Assembly: GCF_000218685.1 (NCBI RefSeq) | Contig: NW_006763294.1 | Coordinates: 2,923,768 to 2,987,767 of the forward strand | Source of the DNA: Serpula lacrymans var. lacrymans S7.9 | Lineage: Eukaryota > Basidiomycota > Agaricomycetes > Boletales > Serpulaceae | Direction of reading: 5' to 3' | Length of the DNA stretch: 64,000 nucleotides | Program-made: the position numbers and the translations under genes | In this document: piece after piece, positions 27,974 to 40,875 of the stretch | How positions within the stretch are numbered: the first letter of the stretch is position 1 | Layout: the number at the start of each line of letters is the position of its first letter | Notes under the pieces: generated by a model | What the model was told of the DNA's origin: nothing | Databases searched by the model: none | Seen by the model: the letters and a program-made list of their open reading frames with translations, nothing else

Positions 27974-29218
27974 ATGGACAGTCTCGATTATCACTTTTAT
28001 CAGCATATAACACTATATCCCAACTCCATCGCCGTCCAGGACGACTACCTCACTCCCCACGTCGCAATCTCTGTCCCTCGTTCGACTCTTCTCATAGTAC
28101 CTGTCCTCGCAGTTGTCAAGGCTGGATTCGCATGTGCCTCTCGAACCACCCGCCCCTCTGGCCGGAGTCGAGGATCAAATATCCCAGTATGGAACTATAC
28201 TGAAGCTCGTATCCAAAAATGAAAGACCTTATCGAATTGGGGTTACATTCCTTCCCCTTTCAATGCTCTTAGCTTCTTTTCAGGCTGAATTTGGGCTTGG
28301 AGTGGTGTCCTACTCGGCCATTTATAAACATACACTCGTCACAGCTCTAGGCTCCTATTCGGACCAGCTGTCGCTTTCGCATCCTAGGAGACAAAGTTCT
28401 GTATCAACGGATACCTACAACGGGCATGAATTGGCTTTCGCCCAAGCCGCCTTAAATAAGGTCCTACGTATCCGTGGTCTTACCAATGATGACGTAGAGG
28501 ATGCACTACCACACATAGAGAGCATTCCAGTGGTCCGTGGTCCGTGACCCACGAACTTTGGACAGCACACACTGACATTGACACTCTTGTTCATGCACTG
28601 GACGGTGTTATCTCGCGTCTTTGAATTTTGCGCACTGCCTTCTTCGAGGAGGGTACATGACAAATAGTATTTTCCGAGGTCTTCTGGTCCAACACTCCCA
28701 CCGTCCTCTCTTATTTCCACAGAACCACCATTGATGCATCGAGCTGTTTCTTTAATGAAATCTGGATTATCATCTCAGGGCACCCACCAGCCGAACCGGT
28801 GCCTTCCCGCAAATTTGTTGACTTTGAAAGGAGCAAAACTCGGAACCGTGGCTTGCAAACAAGTTTGCCGACTTGGATGCCATACCCTTCCCGATTGGCA
28901 ATTCTGCTTCGGTTTATAGTGCTCATTTGGTCCTCGGTCAAAAAATTGAGCACGAAGAGCAAACATTGGCCTGAAACGAGTATACGGTACGAAAAGCAGT
29001 CGATGAGAACGATTGTGCAGCCTGGTCCTCTGGGTACCGATGTGGCTATTGCTTGGACCACCACTAATACTGTCGATGGGGAGCTAGTAACAGTCGAAGT
29101 AGATCACGACCTGGCATTCTCGGAGCGTACGAAGACTTGTGTGGGTCAATTATGCACAGCAGTTGATCACCAATGTCAAAATTCAGAGTACAGACGTGCA
29201 ATTAAACAGATGAAGTAA
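27974..29218 (+). pseudogene. Decayed NRPS-like remnant (adenylation / condensation pieces)
   Basis: The first frame begins MDSLDYHFYQHITLYPNSIA and continues LTPHVAISVPRSTLLIVPVL then AVVKAGFA, which resembles the start of an adenylation domain. A neighbouring frame continues with PLEPPAPLAGVEDQI. Downstream, in shifting frames, come ELAFAQAALNKVLRIRGL, then TDIDTLVHALDGVISRL and ILRTAFFEEG, like the first part of a condensation domain. Finally there is PLGTDVAIAWTTTNTVDG. Stops and frame changes separate the pieces, and no carrier-protein or complete core motif remains. I read this as the relic of a peptide-synthetase-like gene; the individual assignments are weak. Confidence 0.45.
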
Positions 29219-29390
29219 AGAAGAGTGGTATATTTGAAATCTTCGTACAAATCCAAATCTATATAATTATATACCAAAAGTTTGTCGCTTTTCAGCCCTT
29301 CAGCTATCGTGGCTATGGCATCATCGATGGTCTGCTAATAGGACACTAGCACGAACTTCATCAGCATGTTTATTACTTCTTTTTACACGC

Positions 29391-29526
29391 CACAGTGCGG
29401 ACTTACTAGGACTAGCTCTAAGTCTTCAAAATCATAATGGAATATAAAACATCAATGCCACAGTGCGGACTTACTAGGACTAGCTCTTAGTCTTCAAAAT
29501 CATACTGGAATGTAAAACATCAAAAT
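29391..29526. repeat. 68-bp tandem duplication (2 copies)
   Basis: Copy 1 at 29391-29458 and copy 2 at 29459-29526 begin CACAGTGCGGACTTACTAGG and differ by only a few substitutions. They are directly adjacent, so this is a recent local duplication in noncoding DNA. Confidence 0.9.
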
Positions 29527-30607
29527 AGGGATAAATATTGCGACGCACCTATGAAGCACCGGCCTGACATAATGTCGAACAGACACTAGTAGCAGGATGA
29601 ACGACATGCAATGCTCACCGATCACCTCGTAGTACGTCCTAGTAAGTCAGAGACCTATGAATGCTCCATGGGCGACACATCGCCACCATGATACAACATA
29701 CCTGATGGAGATGCAACACCATTATTGGCAACTTGTACCGCCTACTTCAGTGCGCCAATCAAGTATAGCGCGGCAAACTTTAGTGTCTCCGGTCAACAAA
29801 CATAATTGTGAAGAGCGATCAATTACAGGGACAGTTGGCTGGCAGATTTCTAGGAAGAGACGACAGCGCGCGGTTAATAATACGTCCCCGCACTACTTTT
29901 GGGACGAACAGTTCATGCATGAGTTTGGCCGAAAATATGCAGATTTGTACAATACATACACCTGACAATGGTACACCATTATAGTGCCATGTATTGGAGA
30001 ACACGCTGCCATAATAATTCATTGACTGCCAGTGGATGATCGGATTCACGCACGTCAATTTTGAGGAGTTTCATGCTGACGACAACCGTCGCAGTGCAAC
30101 TCGACAATCTGCCTGCAGTACCCTGCACTGCTAATACGTAAGGTTGTCACTGATTTATGACGCGTAACCGTGACATAGGACTGATAGCATCATATAGTAT
30201 TAGTGCCAACTTGGGAGTGTAGACTGATACGCAAGTTTAAAATGGCAAAGCTATGGAATGCGTAACCGTCATTCAAGTTAGACATGTCGACGTTATGTGA
30301 ACTTGAAACGTCCGAGTCCGACGAAGAGTATGTGTCACACGACACACCGCAACTTAGGGAACGCCTGAAACCTGTTCAGATCATAATATTAAGCACTCAC
30401 CATCATCATTATTCGAAATCTAGGTATGCTGACCGTAGGACCAGCTCAGGAGATTCAGTCGCAAACGAGGCTATTACATTTACTTCCTATATGATACTGT
30501 ATTTCACAACAAAGGTACAAACAAAAGATGGGATGGTCTTTTGGCGAAAAGACTCGAAAACGTCAGTGAAAGATAAACTTAAACAATGCTATGTATCACT
30601 TCCTTAA
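29527..30607. other. Spacer
   Basis: No gene supported. Short open frames only. Confidence 0.4.
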
Positions 30608-32416
30608 TTATACATGCGAAATGGCAGAGGAGTTGGTGCTGTCCCGGATTTTGGGGATATCGTCAGAGAAGAGGTCGCCCTTGCTGTCAGCTACGTCCAC
30701 CATTTGGTGTGATTCGACTTGAACGAAGACCTGAGCGAGTGTATTTCTTGTCAGCATTTCCCATAACAAGCAGAGCGGTACTACTTACTTCTGGTCTCGT
30801 CTTCAAATGCACGACATTTGTATTTGCCTGTGAAAATATGAGACTTTGTACAGTGTGTACCGTATCAATAGGCTACTCACTCCTCCTGGTCTAACAATAG
30901 CTGAAGTTTGCTGCCCGGAGGAACTTAATCCTTCTTTGTTCTGGACGAACCGCCAACTTCCTCGCGAGTTCAGAGTCGACATTAAGGAATTTGCGTATAA
31001 AACACAAAGAGGGAAGTTGAAGATGAGATGGCTAAGCGAACGTCAATTATCCCGCTGGAAAATAAAAAGGTGATGAGAAACGTACAGCCCGGTGGGCTTA
31101 ATTAAGTGGCGTCAATAACGTGTCTATACAAGGCCGCAAATCAGACTTACATCCGTCACGAATAAAATTAAATCGATGAATGCGAAGATGGTGGTGATCA
31201 TTCCGGTCTGAATCGTCACTGCGATGAATATTAGCGACAAGTTGAAGGGTAACCGTATCAGCGTAGCTTACATCTAATGATGCGATTGACGATATCATCT
31301 GTCGTGGAAAATCCTGTCTTTCGACGATTCTGCGAGGAGAGGTCGAACCACGGTTACTATAACATGAACAAGTGAAACTTACTAAATGCCAGACGAGTAA
31401 CACTGTGATGAAGATGTCACTTAAAACAGACCCTCCGAGCCAAAGAATCACAGCGGCTTGGAATTTCTGAAAGCTTGTAAAGACCGGAATGTAACCAGCT
31501 GCGACAGCAGAAGCGATGGCCGATACTATGCCCAAAAGGTTAACCAGTAAGATGATGCTATTTAATGAACCACTACGGCCGTTTTTGGAGAAGAAGAAAG
31601 TACTCACGTCCTCCGATGAAGGATAGCATGACGATCAGTCCACCGAGCCAACGTTTCGTAGTGATCACCCCGACCCTCCAAGCAAAGAAACATTGAACGT
31701 ATGTTGATATTATACCCTAAAGGGAGTATATGAGACCTGAAGATGAGTGACACAGTTGATTGCCTACCGTCATTGCTGGGTCTTTGATGGTTTGAGGAAA
31801 ATATATCAGAATCGTGGACGTGTCAATATTATAGCAGAGTGTCATTTACCTGTGTTAAACACTGCACGGGGGGGAAACAGTTATTCGACGGTAGACTGTG
31901 TAGAATCAACACACTTACTCAACGTGGCACTTTGCAAATATACCGGGTCATCTAAAAGGTGATAAATATAAGCCAAAATGACTAGGGATCAAACTTGACA
32001 CACCATAATGAATTATCAACGCATCGTAGAGGTAGATGATGTTGAAAATAACTTTCAGAGTTACTGCGATAAACAGAATAAAAACCTGTTGGTTAATTTA
32101 TCAGCTGTGCAGTCGGTAATACCCCAGCTGGCATAGAAAGTAGACACAGTTGATACATACATAGAACTTCATCCATTTTCGATCCCTTGCATACTAATTA
32201 GATATTGCGTCGCCTTTCGATACTCTGTCATGAGCTTACTTCGTGTACGTGGTGAAGTATAGATAAGCCTGGGTGACCATTATGCCATACAACGCGAGCA
32301 TCAACACCGTGCCCACGAACATTGGTCCATGTCTGATAAGCGTTGGGCATCAGTTGATGGGCTAGATAAATCACAACAGAATATACTGACGTTACTTCAG
32401 CGGGTCCAAGAGCCAT
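30608..32416 (-). CDS. DUF6534-type membrane protein
   Basis: About ten small exons on the minus strand from ATG 32416 (MALGPAEVT) to TAA at 30608-30610. Blocks in order: GPMFVGTVLMLALYGIMVTQ, AYLYFTTYTKDRKWMKFYVF, IYLYDALIIHYGDDPVYLQSA, IISTYVQCFFAWRVGVIT, FIGGLSAIASAVAAGYIPVF, LGGSVLSDIFITVLLVWHL, RRKTGFSTTDDIVNRIIRLT and HLIFNFPLCVLYANSLMSTL followed by NSRGSW. The last block is the DUF6534 signature. Six or seven helices precede a hydrophilic C-terminal tail of about 80 residues. The function of the family is unknown; members are abundant in mushroom genomes. All splices I followed keep frame. Some first-exon uncertainty remains. Confidence 0.82.
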
Positions 32417-33829
32417 TTGAGCAGCTTGCAGGTTTTCTCGTGCACAGTAAAGAACAGATGCAGCAACATTACTAATATGTCGGTGGTAGACTCTTATAGT
32501 GTCCCCTGACTGAGCAGATTTGGAAATGGTCGACGCTTTAGTACAGCTTTCTATCCCATCATTTGATGATGGGAATAAATCTATTGTCCACCAGGCTTCT
32601 AGAATCTGCAGAAATTTATCCCGACGCAAGTGGATTTTTTGCTGCTGCTCTGTAAAACACCTCGAGGTCAGCCCCTAGTCACAGCAAGCAAGCACTGTTA
32701 GTGCAAGGGTCCAGGAGTGTTAATCGCTTTCAGGATGTGGTCACCGTTACCTCAGTGCATCTCGGCTATAGCACCGCAATTAAGAAGCTTGTAATGCACT
32801 GTCCAAAATTAAACCTGGTACACTATCTCCATTAAGGTGGGATATTTGAAAAAAAGCTCGGCTGTGCGATGGCCATCGAGACAGAGTTATTGTAACAGGG
32901 TCGCTCCGCCGAAGAGTCAGGATTGATCCGAGTGAACGTGAAACCGGAATGTTTGATCAAGCTGTGGATCTACGGTAAGTTACTTATCAGGCATCAGTCA
33001 TCAAGCCATGATAGATTGTAACCCACAAGAAACAGGCTACTGACCCGCCAGTTCCATTATGTTATGTAAATGGTAGTCTCATGACTGCCCAGTCGAGCGA
33101 TCAGCGGCGGGATAATGATCAGCGCACGTGGCTGTGGACGGTATCACCTCGCTGAGGGCGCCACGCCGGCATTGTCCTTTCAGACTACCGGGTACATCCG
33201 AGAACGGTGATCACTGCGTTTCGAGGTGTCGTCGAGTACCAGTGTTAACTATAGATTTTCTATCTGCCAATGTAATACCGTTGTTCGATTTATCTATACT
33301 TTCAGATTCCTCGGAATTTGGTTTGGCAACAGCTTTTTGTCGATGAGGCTTAGCGACCGTCTCTGCGACAAGGATTCTTTGTGGCTGAACGCTAACTCCT
33401 CTCACCTCACATCCTGACAATCACGTCAAGCGCACTCGCTGATATGTTGCAGCAGACGTATCTGAACCTTACAGTTATACGCGAGACACATCGCTCAAAG
33501 TTATTTCAGCTTCTCTCTCATGCACACGAGTGACGAGCCGGCTAGTCAGAAACCCGGAGGATCTTTTTTCAAATCACACATTATGTCCATTTGTAGTGGA
33601 GCTCAGGTCGCCCATCAGAAGAATAGCTGTTTAGATTAGAGTCAAATGAGAATTAGCACTGATCCTTCGTGCTGACAAAACCATTGCGCAGATAGCGGCC
33701 TGATTAAAGCCTACGATATTATCATTTATTACATCACTTGATTTCGGGTCAAGCCTCCGACGCAAAACAGACATCCTATCACGCTATAACGCGCTTTACA
33801 TCTCAGTACAATAAAGTTTCGATTAATTT
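32417..33829. other. Spacer
   Basis: No gene supported. Lies between the start of the DUF6534 gene and the 3' end of the GMC oxidoreductase gene, both minus. Only short open frames. Confidence 0.4.
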
Positions 33830-36800
33830 CTAGGTTTGTCCTTGGATGATTTCGGCACCTAAGAAATTCAGATCAGAGTGACAAGCTAACAAATATTTGT
33901 GTTATAAACCAACCTTTCTCAGCAATCATATATACAGTAGCTAGAAAGAATCTCAAGTCAGTGCCAAAATAACCAATCGAGACGTAAACGCTTGCCTTGG
34001 GGGTGAGCAGTGAAGAGGACGGGTACAATGGACAAATCCACAACACGGATGTTTGTTGTATCGTAGACCTAGGGTTTATTCAGCCGGTGTGTGTAAAATA
34101 TGGCGAAAAGTGGACTGACCTTTAAATTATGATCGACTACCCCACCTTTATCTTTCGGTAACATCGATAGAGATCCGGCAGTATCTGTCGAAGCGAGCAA
34201 CGTAAGTGACCGCGAAATAGAAGTTCTCATGTTGTTCAGACTTACGGAATGTTGTGGAGAGACACTTTTTCAGATGATCTATGTTTTTATTAATATTATG
34301 ATCTGATTACTACCATGTGACAGGATGGCTTACCTCTGATGTCGTCATCTGTCACTACCGAAGGACCGGGATTGACCTCTGTTAAGGGAGAAGCTGGAGA
34401 GAAAAGTTAGAATTAACTACGAAGGATGAACTAGACGTTGCTGACTGACCTAAAACATCCTTGAACGGAGCATGCTCAGGCATTTTCCTGATAAATTTCA
34501 AGATTTCGACCATCACTTGTAGATCTTATGTCGTACGTCAGTATAGAGCCACAGAATATAGAATACAGTGACAGACCAACGTCCTGTTCAAAGTAATGAG
34601 GGTCTAAAGCCGGTTTGTCGAAAGGGGAAGAAGAGACAGAATGCTTCAGATCCGCTCATGAGCATGTCGCACGATAGATAAACACACAATACGCACAATG
34701 GTTCCCCTTGAGAAGTTGTTGTTAAGCGCAGGGCAGATTGTGATGTAATTCTTTCCAGGAGTTGGAGGATCTTTAAGGACGTGAGCCAAGGAAGCAAAAG
34801 ATATAATAGTAAAACACACTGGGAAACGACAAGAAACCGGGGAAAATGATAAGTTCACAAATTGGGGTCCCATTTATGAGACGCTCTAGCTGCATCTCAT
34901 ATTGTTCGTACAGACCCGGGGGATAAGAAGAGATGTTTTCGATAACTTTCGCCTTGGCAGCTTCATAAATGGTTTGACAGTGTTCGGTAATAGCCTTCAG
35001 AGGGGTGTAAGCCATCCCGGTGACACCCATGGTATAAACACCTTGTCCTGCAGCGCTACAATTATGAACGTGCGTTAGCTTGGTTAGGACATGAAAGACG
35101 GACATATCATACTGGAGAACAGCATGCTGCTTCGCAACCTCAGGATCGCGGATGAAGTCAAGCGTAAATTCCTGGAAAGATGAAGCAAGCTCTGTAACGG
35201 ATATATAGTCAAGAGTGCGGCATTCAAATAAAGGAGCATTATTACCATAAGTGACGCCCGCAAACATATGCTCCTGTACGTTCTCTCCAACGCCTGGTAA
35301 ATCAACCTTCAATGGCACTTGGATTGAGTCTAGGACAGATTTCCTGCCGATGCCAGAAAGCTCAAGTATATGAGGTGACGAAATGGCACTGTAATGCAAA
35401 CAATGCTTGCATAAGACTTGTGACATAACAAGGCAGCGAAAAGACATACCCAGCGCAGAGAACCACTTCTTTATTCGCGTTGATGGTATATTTCTGGTCT
35501 CCGTGTATGAACTCCACCCCAGTTGCTGTCACCTTGGAGCCTGGTGCATCTTGTGATGTCAAAATTTGAGTAACATGAGCAGCCACCAGAACGGAAAAAT
35601 TGGGTCTGTGTATGTTAGGCAAGTAATAGGCCTAAGGCATCACATGATTGCCAATATCAGCCTCCAGCTGTCAAGCAAGCTCAGATATAGAATAACCCAC
35701 CGTTGTAGCATATGTACGAGTGTGCGTCACAGTGTCAATAGAGTTGGGAGTAAAGAAGACTCCATTGGGCTATAAGTGTATGCAACACTTTAGTATCGCA
35801 CCATTCCTGGTTACGTCAATATATGCGCTCACATCACCATTCATCTACAAAGATACTGGTCAGCAGCAAATTTTGACTTGGAATTTAGTTTGGGCTTACA
35901 GGGTCTGCGGCACGTTGAATGCCCATGTTTAACAAGGTCTGTTAAATTTCAAGTAATTCTTGGACAAAGGAGTGACTCTAGAGAAAGAAATGATGTACCT
36001 TATACGCTGCAATTTCTACAGACGTTGTGGTAGCAGGGTATCCTGTCTTCAAGGGAGCTGTAAAATGAAGATTAATACCTGGCTTCAGCGTGACACAGAA
36101 CAGAGATCCTCACCACTTGCGTTTGCAAACCACTGTTTAGAATCCAGACCCAGCATGCTCTCAACCTCGGGAGAAGGTAACAAAAAGCTGAAGGCATCCG
36201 GCCGGATGAGTACAGTATCAGGATCATTCAGTAAGGTAACTCACTTCTCAACCTTCTGCATACACTTATCATAGCTTGCCCAGTTCCATCCAGGATTTCC
36301 CAGCTTCTCCCAGTCTACTATGCGTTGAGGAACGCTGGTAAATGGTCAGAAATGAAGTAAATACCGTCAATGTGCGAAGCAGGCGGCTTGGACCAAACAA
36401 GAAAGTTGATAGCTGAACTTCCACCTAAGAGCTTGCCTCTGTATGGAAATTAAAATCAGCTGATAACTAAAACATGAACAACATACCGAGGCCAGAAAAA
36501 TTGGGCACCATCACAAGACTTCTGGGGGGTCTATAGATTGGCGCTTGTCAACTAGCTGTCCCGTCTAGACAGTACATAACGTTACGCACTGTTTGAAAGC
36601 CCCAGTCATAAGCTTTCTGTCCAAAGTGTGACCCATATTGAGCTGAGAGTGCTGCGGAGATAGCAAAAAAGCCCATGAGGGACAGTGCGTCTGTGCGGCA
36701 ATATAAACGACAAACTAATCATTGGATCATCCAGATTCTCAACCCCGGCCTCGAGAAGCAGCACCGTCACATTGGGGTCTTCAGTCAACCTTGCAGCCAG

Positions 36801-37192
36801 ACATAGTCCTGCGGTCTAGATGATGGAGAGATCAGACAAACTGCACTGCACATAAGGAGACATATCACTTACACCTCCACCTGATGTGTCACGGTGAACA
36901 TAGATGAATACAATGGTAGAAGGGAGGGCCTTTGCTGCGCACCAATGATCACAAAATCATATGTCTTTGCAATTGCGTCTTGTGCGGTAACAAGCATAGT
37001 GGTAGTGAGTTGTAACAAAAGATAACTTTGCCCTATTTACAAGATATCGACTCATCAAATATTGAATTAGATAAGCAAGGACGACTAACTTTGTAGCATT
37101 ATGCGGTGTGCTTGATCTAGTGTATTTTTGCCGGGTCGGTGCCATCAGGTTCTTACCAAAATAGTTAAAAGTGTCCCTCTAAAGGCAGACAT
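33830..37192 (-). CDS. GMC (glucose-methanol-choline) FAD oxidoreductase
   Basis: Many small exons. The FAD-binding start TYDFVIIGGGTAGLCLAARL is followed by TEDPNVTVLLLEAG, then FFWPRGKLLGGSSAINFLVW (GMC signature 1), DWEKLGNPGWNWASYD, NKEVVLCAGAISSPHILELS then GIG (signature 2), and the C-terminal HTAGSLSMLPKDKGGVVDHN with VVDLSIVPVLFTAHPQA. The last two blocks carry the His/His active-site pair. It ends at TAG 33830-33832. I found no break. Relatives include aryl-alcohol oxidases and other secreted or intracellular alcohol oxidases; the substrate is unknown. The first exon is uncertain: ATG 37192 (MSAFRGTLLTIL) needs a long intron, while ATG 36997 (MLVTAQDAIAK) needs none. An 8-nt exon at 36873-36880 supplies the Gly residues of the dinucleotide motif. 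Confidence 0.87.
36873..36880 (-). other. 8-nt micro-exon in the GMC gene
   Basis: GTGGAGGT (minus strand) is flanked by CAG upstream and GTAAGT downstream. Joining it between ...ATT-G and ACC-GCA gives IIGGGTAGL, the expected GxGxxG of GMC enzymes. Skipping it breaks frame. Confidence 0.75.
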
Positions 37193-38333
37193 ATTTTCAA
37201 TACTGCACCGGACATTTCCTTGATAGCAGATGAAAGCTCACCTATCTTCGCACCACTGTCATCATTTTCCGGGAAACAACGGTAAATCGAGAGAAGAATA
37301 GCATCGATATCAACAGAAGCCAGATCCACTGATGCGAGTCCGTAAATTTTTTGATGTAGAACTCAAGGAAAAGACCATTTGCCTGATACAAGAACCACTA
37401 GCACCCCCGCAGAGAAAGCTTGGGAAGAAAGATAATTTTGCTTGGCTCGTGGTTCGGGAAAGATCAATCAATGGTTTCCAATGGAAATCACATAGACTCG
37501 GACCTGGACCCTGATCCAGTTCTGAAAATAGTAGCTAGTGTTGCCAACCCGGCAACCCCGAGGACATCCCATCATATCCAGAGACAATGTATGTACGAAC
37601 GAGAGAATGAACTTGAACGTCCAGAGCTATAAAATGGATGTACCAATAAATGACGAGATATCAGCCGCCATGAATGTGACGCTTTCGTTGGCGCTCCCAA
37701 GATTCGACAATACTCGTGCCAGCTTGTTGCCAGCTGATAATCTTGAAGTCAGATTGGTCTCGATAATTATTTCAGAAGTAAGAACCATGGCCACTGGTAG
37801 CATACAGTCATGTCTGCAGTACTGCAGAACGACAAGAAATCGGCGCCGATGTGCCAGATTGTTGCTATACTGAACAACGCCGTGACGTGTGACAACTTCA
37901 GCTTTCCAACGACAGTTGGCGCAACCATGACAATGCAGAGGTCTCTGTTTGGTGCCCTATTCTTCCTAGAAATTTCCCCTCACTTGAGAGAAGAAATGGT
38001 GGGCGTCACGAAGGTTACCTGGCTAGAATAGCTTGCGGTTGCAAAGGCACATTGACAGTGAAACAGCCTATGATACCACTGCTATCTTCGCGTCCTGGGT
38101 ATCATTGTTTGCCAATGCTATACACTTTTGACTAACTTGAAATCTGTCCCAGGTTATCCCACCAGTTTGATAGGAACACCTGCATAACGCCACCACCGTT
38201 TGCTCGTCTTACCTCGGCCATGGATGGCCAGTGCTAGTCATTTATCTGAGATGAAACATCAGGCAGACTTCAATCGCTAGTATTACACAATATCGATGCA
38301 TGCGGGAATATTTGCGAATGTGGCCCAAACACG
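37193..38333. other. Spacer
   Basis: No gene supported. Holds the promoter of the GMC gene and the 3' flank of sugar transporter 1. Confidence 0.4.
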
Positions 38334-40875
38334 TTATATGGCGACTTTTTCAACAGAGCTACATTCGATCCCCAAGATTCTGTCAGCTTCGGGGGTCCCT
38401 GCGAGTGGAACATCTTTTCGTAAGGATACTGAAACTGGTGAGACCCCTTCAATATAGGCTAAGGCGAATACAACATCAAGGTCTACAGTCGTCGACATCG
38501 AATCCTGTTAATGGCTCTATGCGACCTTTCAAATGAAGCTTACCTTCGAGTGAACGGCCGGCGGTCTCTGGAAAGAAGAAATAGACGCAAGGGACCATGA
38601 ACGCATTCAGAACAGCGAACGCTAAGTAGCAACAATAGATGAATAGTGAGCCTTTATGGAATGAAACTTCGCGTCCACCGTGCAAGATACTCACCTATGT
38701 ATGTTTTCCAGCCAATATTTTGAAATGCTGGGCCTGTGACCATGATAATAATAAAGTTGAACGTCCAATTCGACGCTAACACCGGTTTGAGTATATATCT
38801 CAACGATGAGAGGGCTACATGTATACCAGTCGCCAATGACGTTGCATATGCTCTTACTCTCAAGCCAGCGATCTCCGCGGGCTAGTAGGAATGAATCTCG
38901 TCAACACTATTCTTCAGCAAGGAATATCAATGTACTCACATACAGCCAAGTCATCCCAAGCCATCCAAGAGAAAATATGTCCAGGTATATGAATACCAAT
39001 ACGACGCTCACGGTATTTGCTATCTTACTCCCTATACTTCCCAGTACGGCTAATAGCAACATCGTTATACAAAGGCCACCTGCGCAAGCGAGCATGAGTG
39101 GCCGACGTCCTACCCGATCAATGAGAGGGATGGCGGTAAGTGAGAAAAGAAAATATTGAGTTCCCATGCAACCAGCCACTAAACGTGAGGTGACATCGGA
39201 AAGACCTAAAGTTTGAAAAAGAATGGCCTAGCAGGAGTTAACACCGTTAGGGAGTTGGAAGGATGACAGGGAGATACACACAGCGTAACTGTTAATCCAT
39301 AACTTGTGAGTAAATCATTTTAGCACAAACGAAGTTACGAACAATATAACCACAGCAATTCCTGTTATTTGTTGGAAAATCTGAGCAACTGAACCTAATG
39401 CTACCCTTCGAAAATTTTGGCTCCGTCCTCCAGTAAAAATTTCTTTGAACGTAGCATTTCCACGTCTCCTGCCTGTCGTTGCCTTATCTTCTGGAGACTT
39501 GGAATCTCCTCTTGGAAGTATCGAACCTTCTTTAGCGACAGCCTCGCGCATCGCATGGAACGTGAGCTGAACACCAGGATCTGACGATGGTTTATCTTCA
39601 AATGCTGAAATGATGGCCATGGCTTGTGCTTCTCGCCCGTGTTTCATGAGCCTATTAAGACGTTATATTTAATGGACGAGAGAATAATGTATAACAAATA
39701 CCATCTAGGTGATTCCGGAAGCTGAGAGAAAGAACAGCATGGATGAAAATGAAATGAGTGAAAGTTAGTCCGACGCACGAATACGATCCATATAACTACA
39801 ACGAGAGCGAAAACAATTTGAATCGACTCTGGGACTCGCCATTGGGCGGACGAATCAGATTGACCATACCTGTACTATATTGTTCAAAAGACCATCCTTG
39901 ACGAATGGAACAAGACTTGCAAAGCAAAATCTATCCACTGCTCACAGAACGGTAAGATCATATGCATGACTAGACAATGATCCAAGTGCTCACATAACTT
40001 GATCACCACAGGTTATTACGTATTTCTAACAGGGAAAATTAAAAATGCTCACGAGGCAGCAACACCGAGGGTGAGAAGACTCCCTTCAATCATGATAAAA
40101 CTACCGCGTTGTCCAGCTGGAGAGCACTCGGCATGATATGTTGGTACAGTCGATGTCTGCAGCCGTGTCAGCCTGTTTCTAGCCCTAGTTCAAGAATGAG
40201 ACGGACGGTTACGCCATTCCCAAACCCTGTGACGATACGAGCAACCACAAGCTGCGCATAGCTGTACGATGCGGTTTGTAAGATGGCGCCTATTATTAAT
40301 ATAGTTCCTCCCAAAACTATGGTTCGTCGACGACCAAGCCAGTCTCCAATCCATGAAGTTAACAATGCACCAAATAAGCAGCCACCAGACTAAAAAAGAA
40401 ACAAGCTCGGTGGAATAGAAAACGTTGAAAAAAAAAAAACTAACATAGATTGCTCCAACAAAGCTTTGCAATGTTGCATGGTTAGGATGACTAGCTTCTA
40501 CAATGACTTGTGGAAAGACTTTTTCAAACTAAATTTCGTTTCAGTATCATGTTGGCTCTTGAAAGGATTCGTGACATACTTGTCCAGCCGTAAGTAGCGC
40601 AGACATAACCCCTGCATCATACCTTTCAACGCTCAGTAAAATGGCCAATCGCGATGATGGTGATTTTACCCGAAGAGCGTAAAACCTGTCCCAGCGACAA
40701 GAGTCAAGGAAACTTTTAACCAGAAGCCCCGAAGAGAAAGTGCATTTGCTGCAACTTCTACCTCAAAGTCCGAGGAAGAAATATCTGAGTGGCCTTCTTT
40801 CATGTTTCCGCTGGTACGAGAGCTTTCATCTACTGGTAAGTCGGGTTCACGAGTATGCTTTGGAGAAGGGTCCAT
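38334..40875 (-). CDS. MFS sugar transporter 1 (tandem paralogue)
   Basis: Twelve-helix major-facilitator sugar porter in many exons from ATG 40875 (MDPSPKHTREPDLPVDESS) to TAA at 38334-38336. Motifs in order: SLRGFWLK, FGYDAGVMSALLTAGQ (the usual Gln of GYDQGV is Ala), DWLGRRRTIVLGGTILIIGA, ARIVTGFGNG, PESPRWL, QITGIAVVIFYAAILFQTLG, IDRVGRRPLML, SLGWLGMTWLY…PAEI and FFFPETAGRSLE. The C-terminal exon reads …ALAYIEGVSPVSVSLRKDVP and is shared with transporter 2. It likely imports a sugar or polyol at the plasma membrane by proton symport; the substrate is unknown. Frame FYAAILF requires a 7-nt exon. Confidence 0.88.
39282..39288 (-). other. 7-nt micro-exon, sugar transporter 1
   Basis: TTACGCT on the minus strand lies between ...AACAG and GTGTGT. 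It joins ATA-TT and GCC-ATT to read IFYAAILF. The same exon exists in transporter 2 at 43040-43046. Confidence 0.75.

Noticed and set aside
35960..36274. Plus-strand 104-codon frame
   Set aside because: It is antisense to exons and introns of the intact GMC gene and has no recognisable features.
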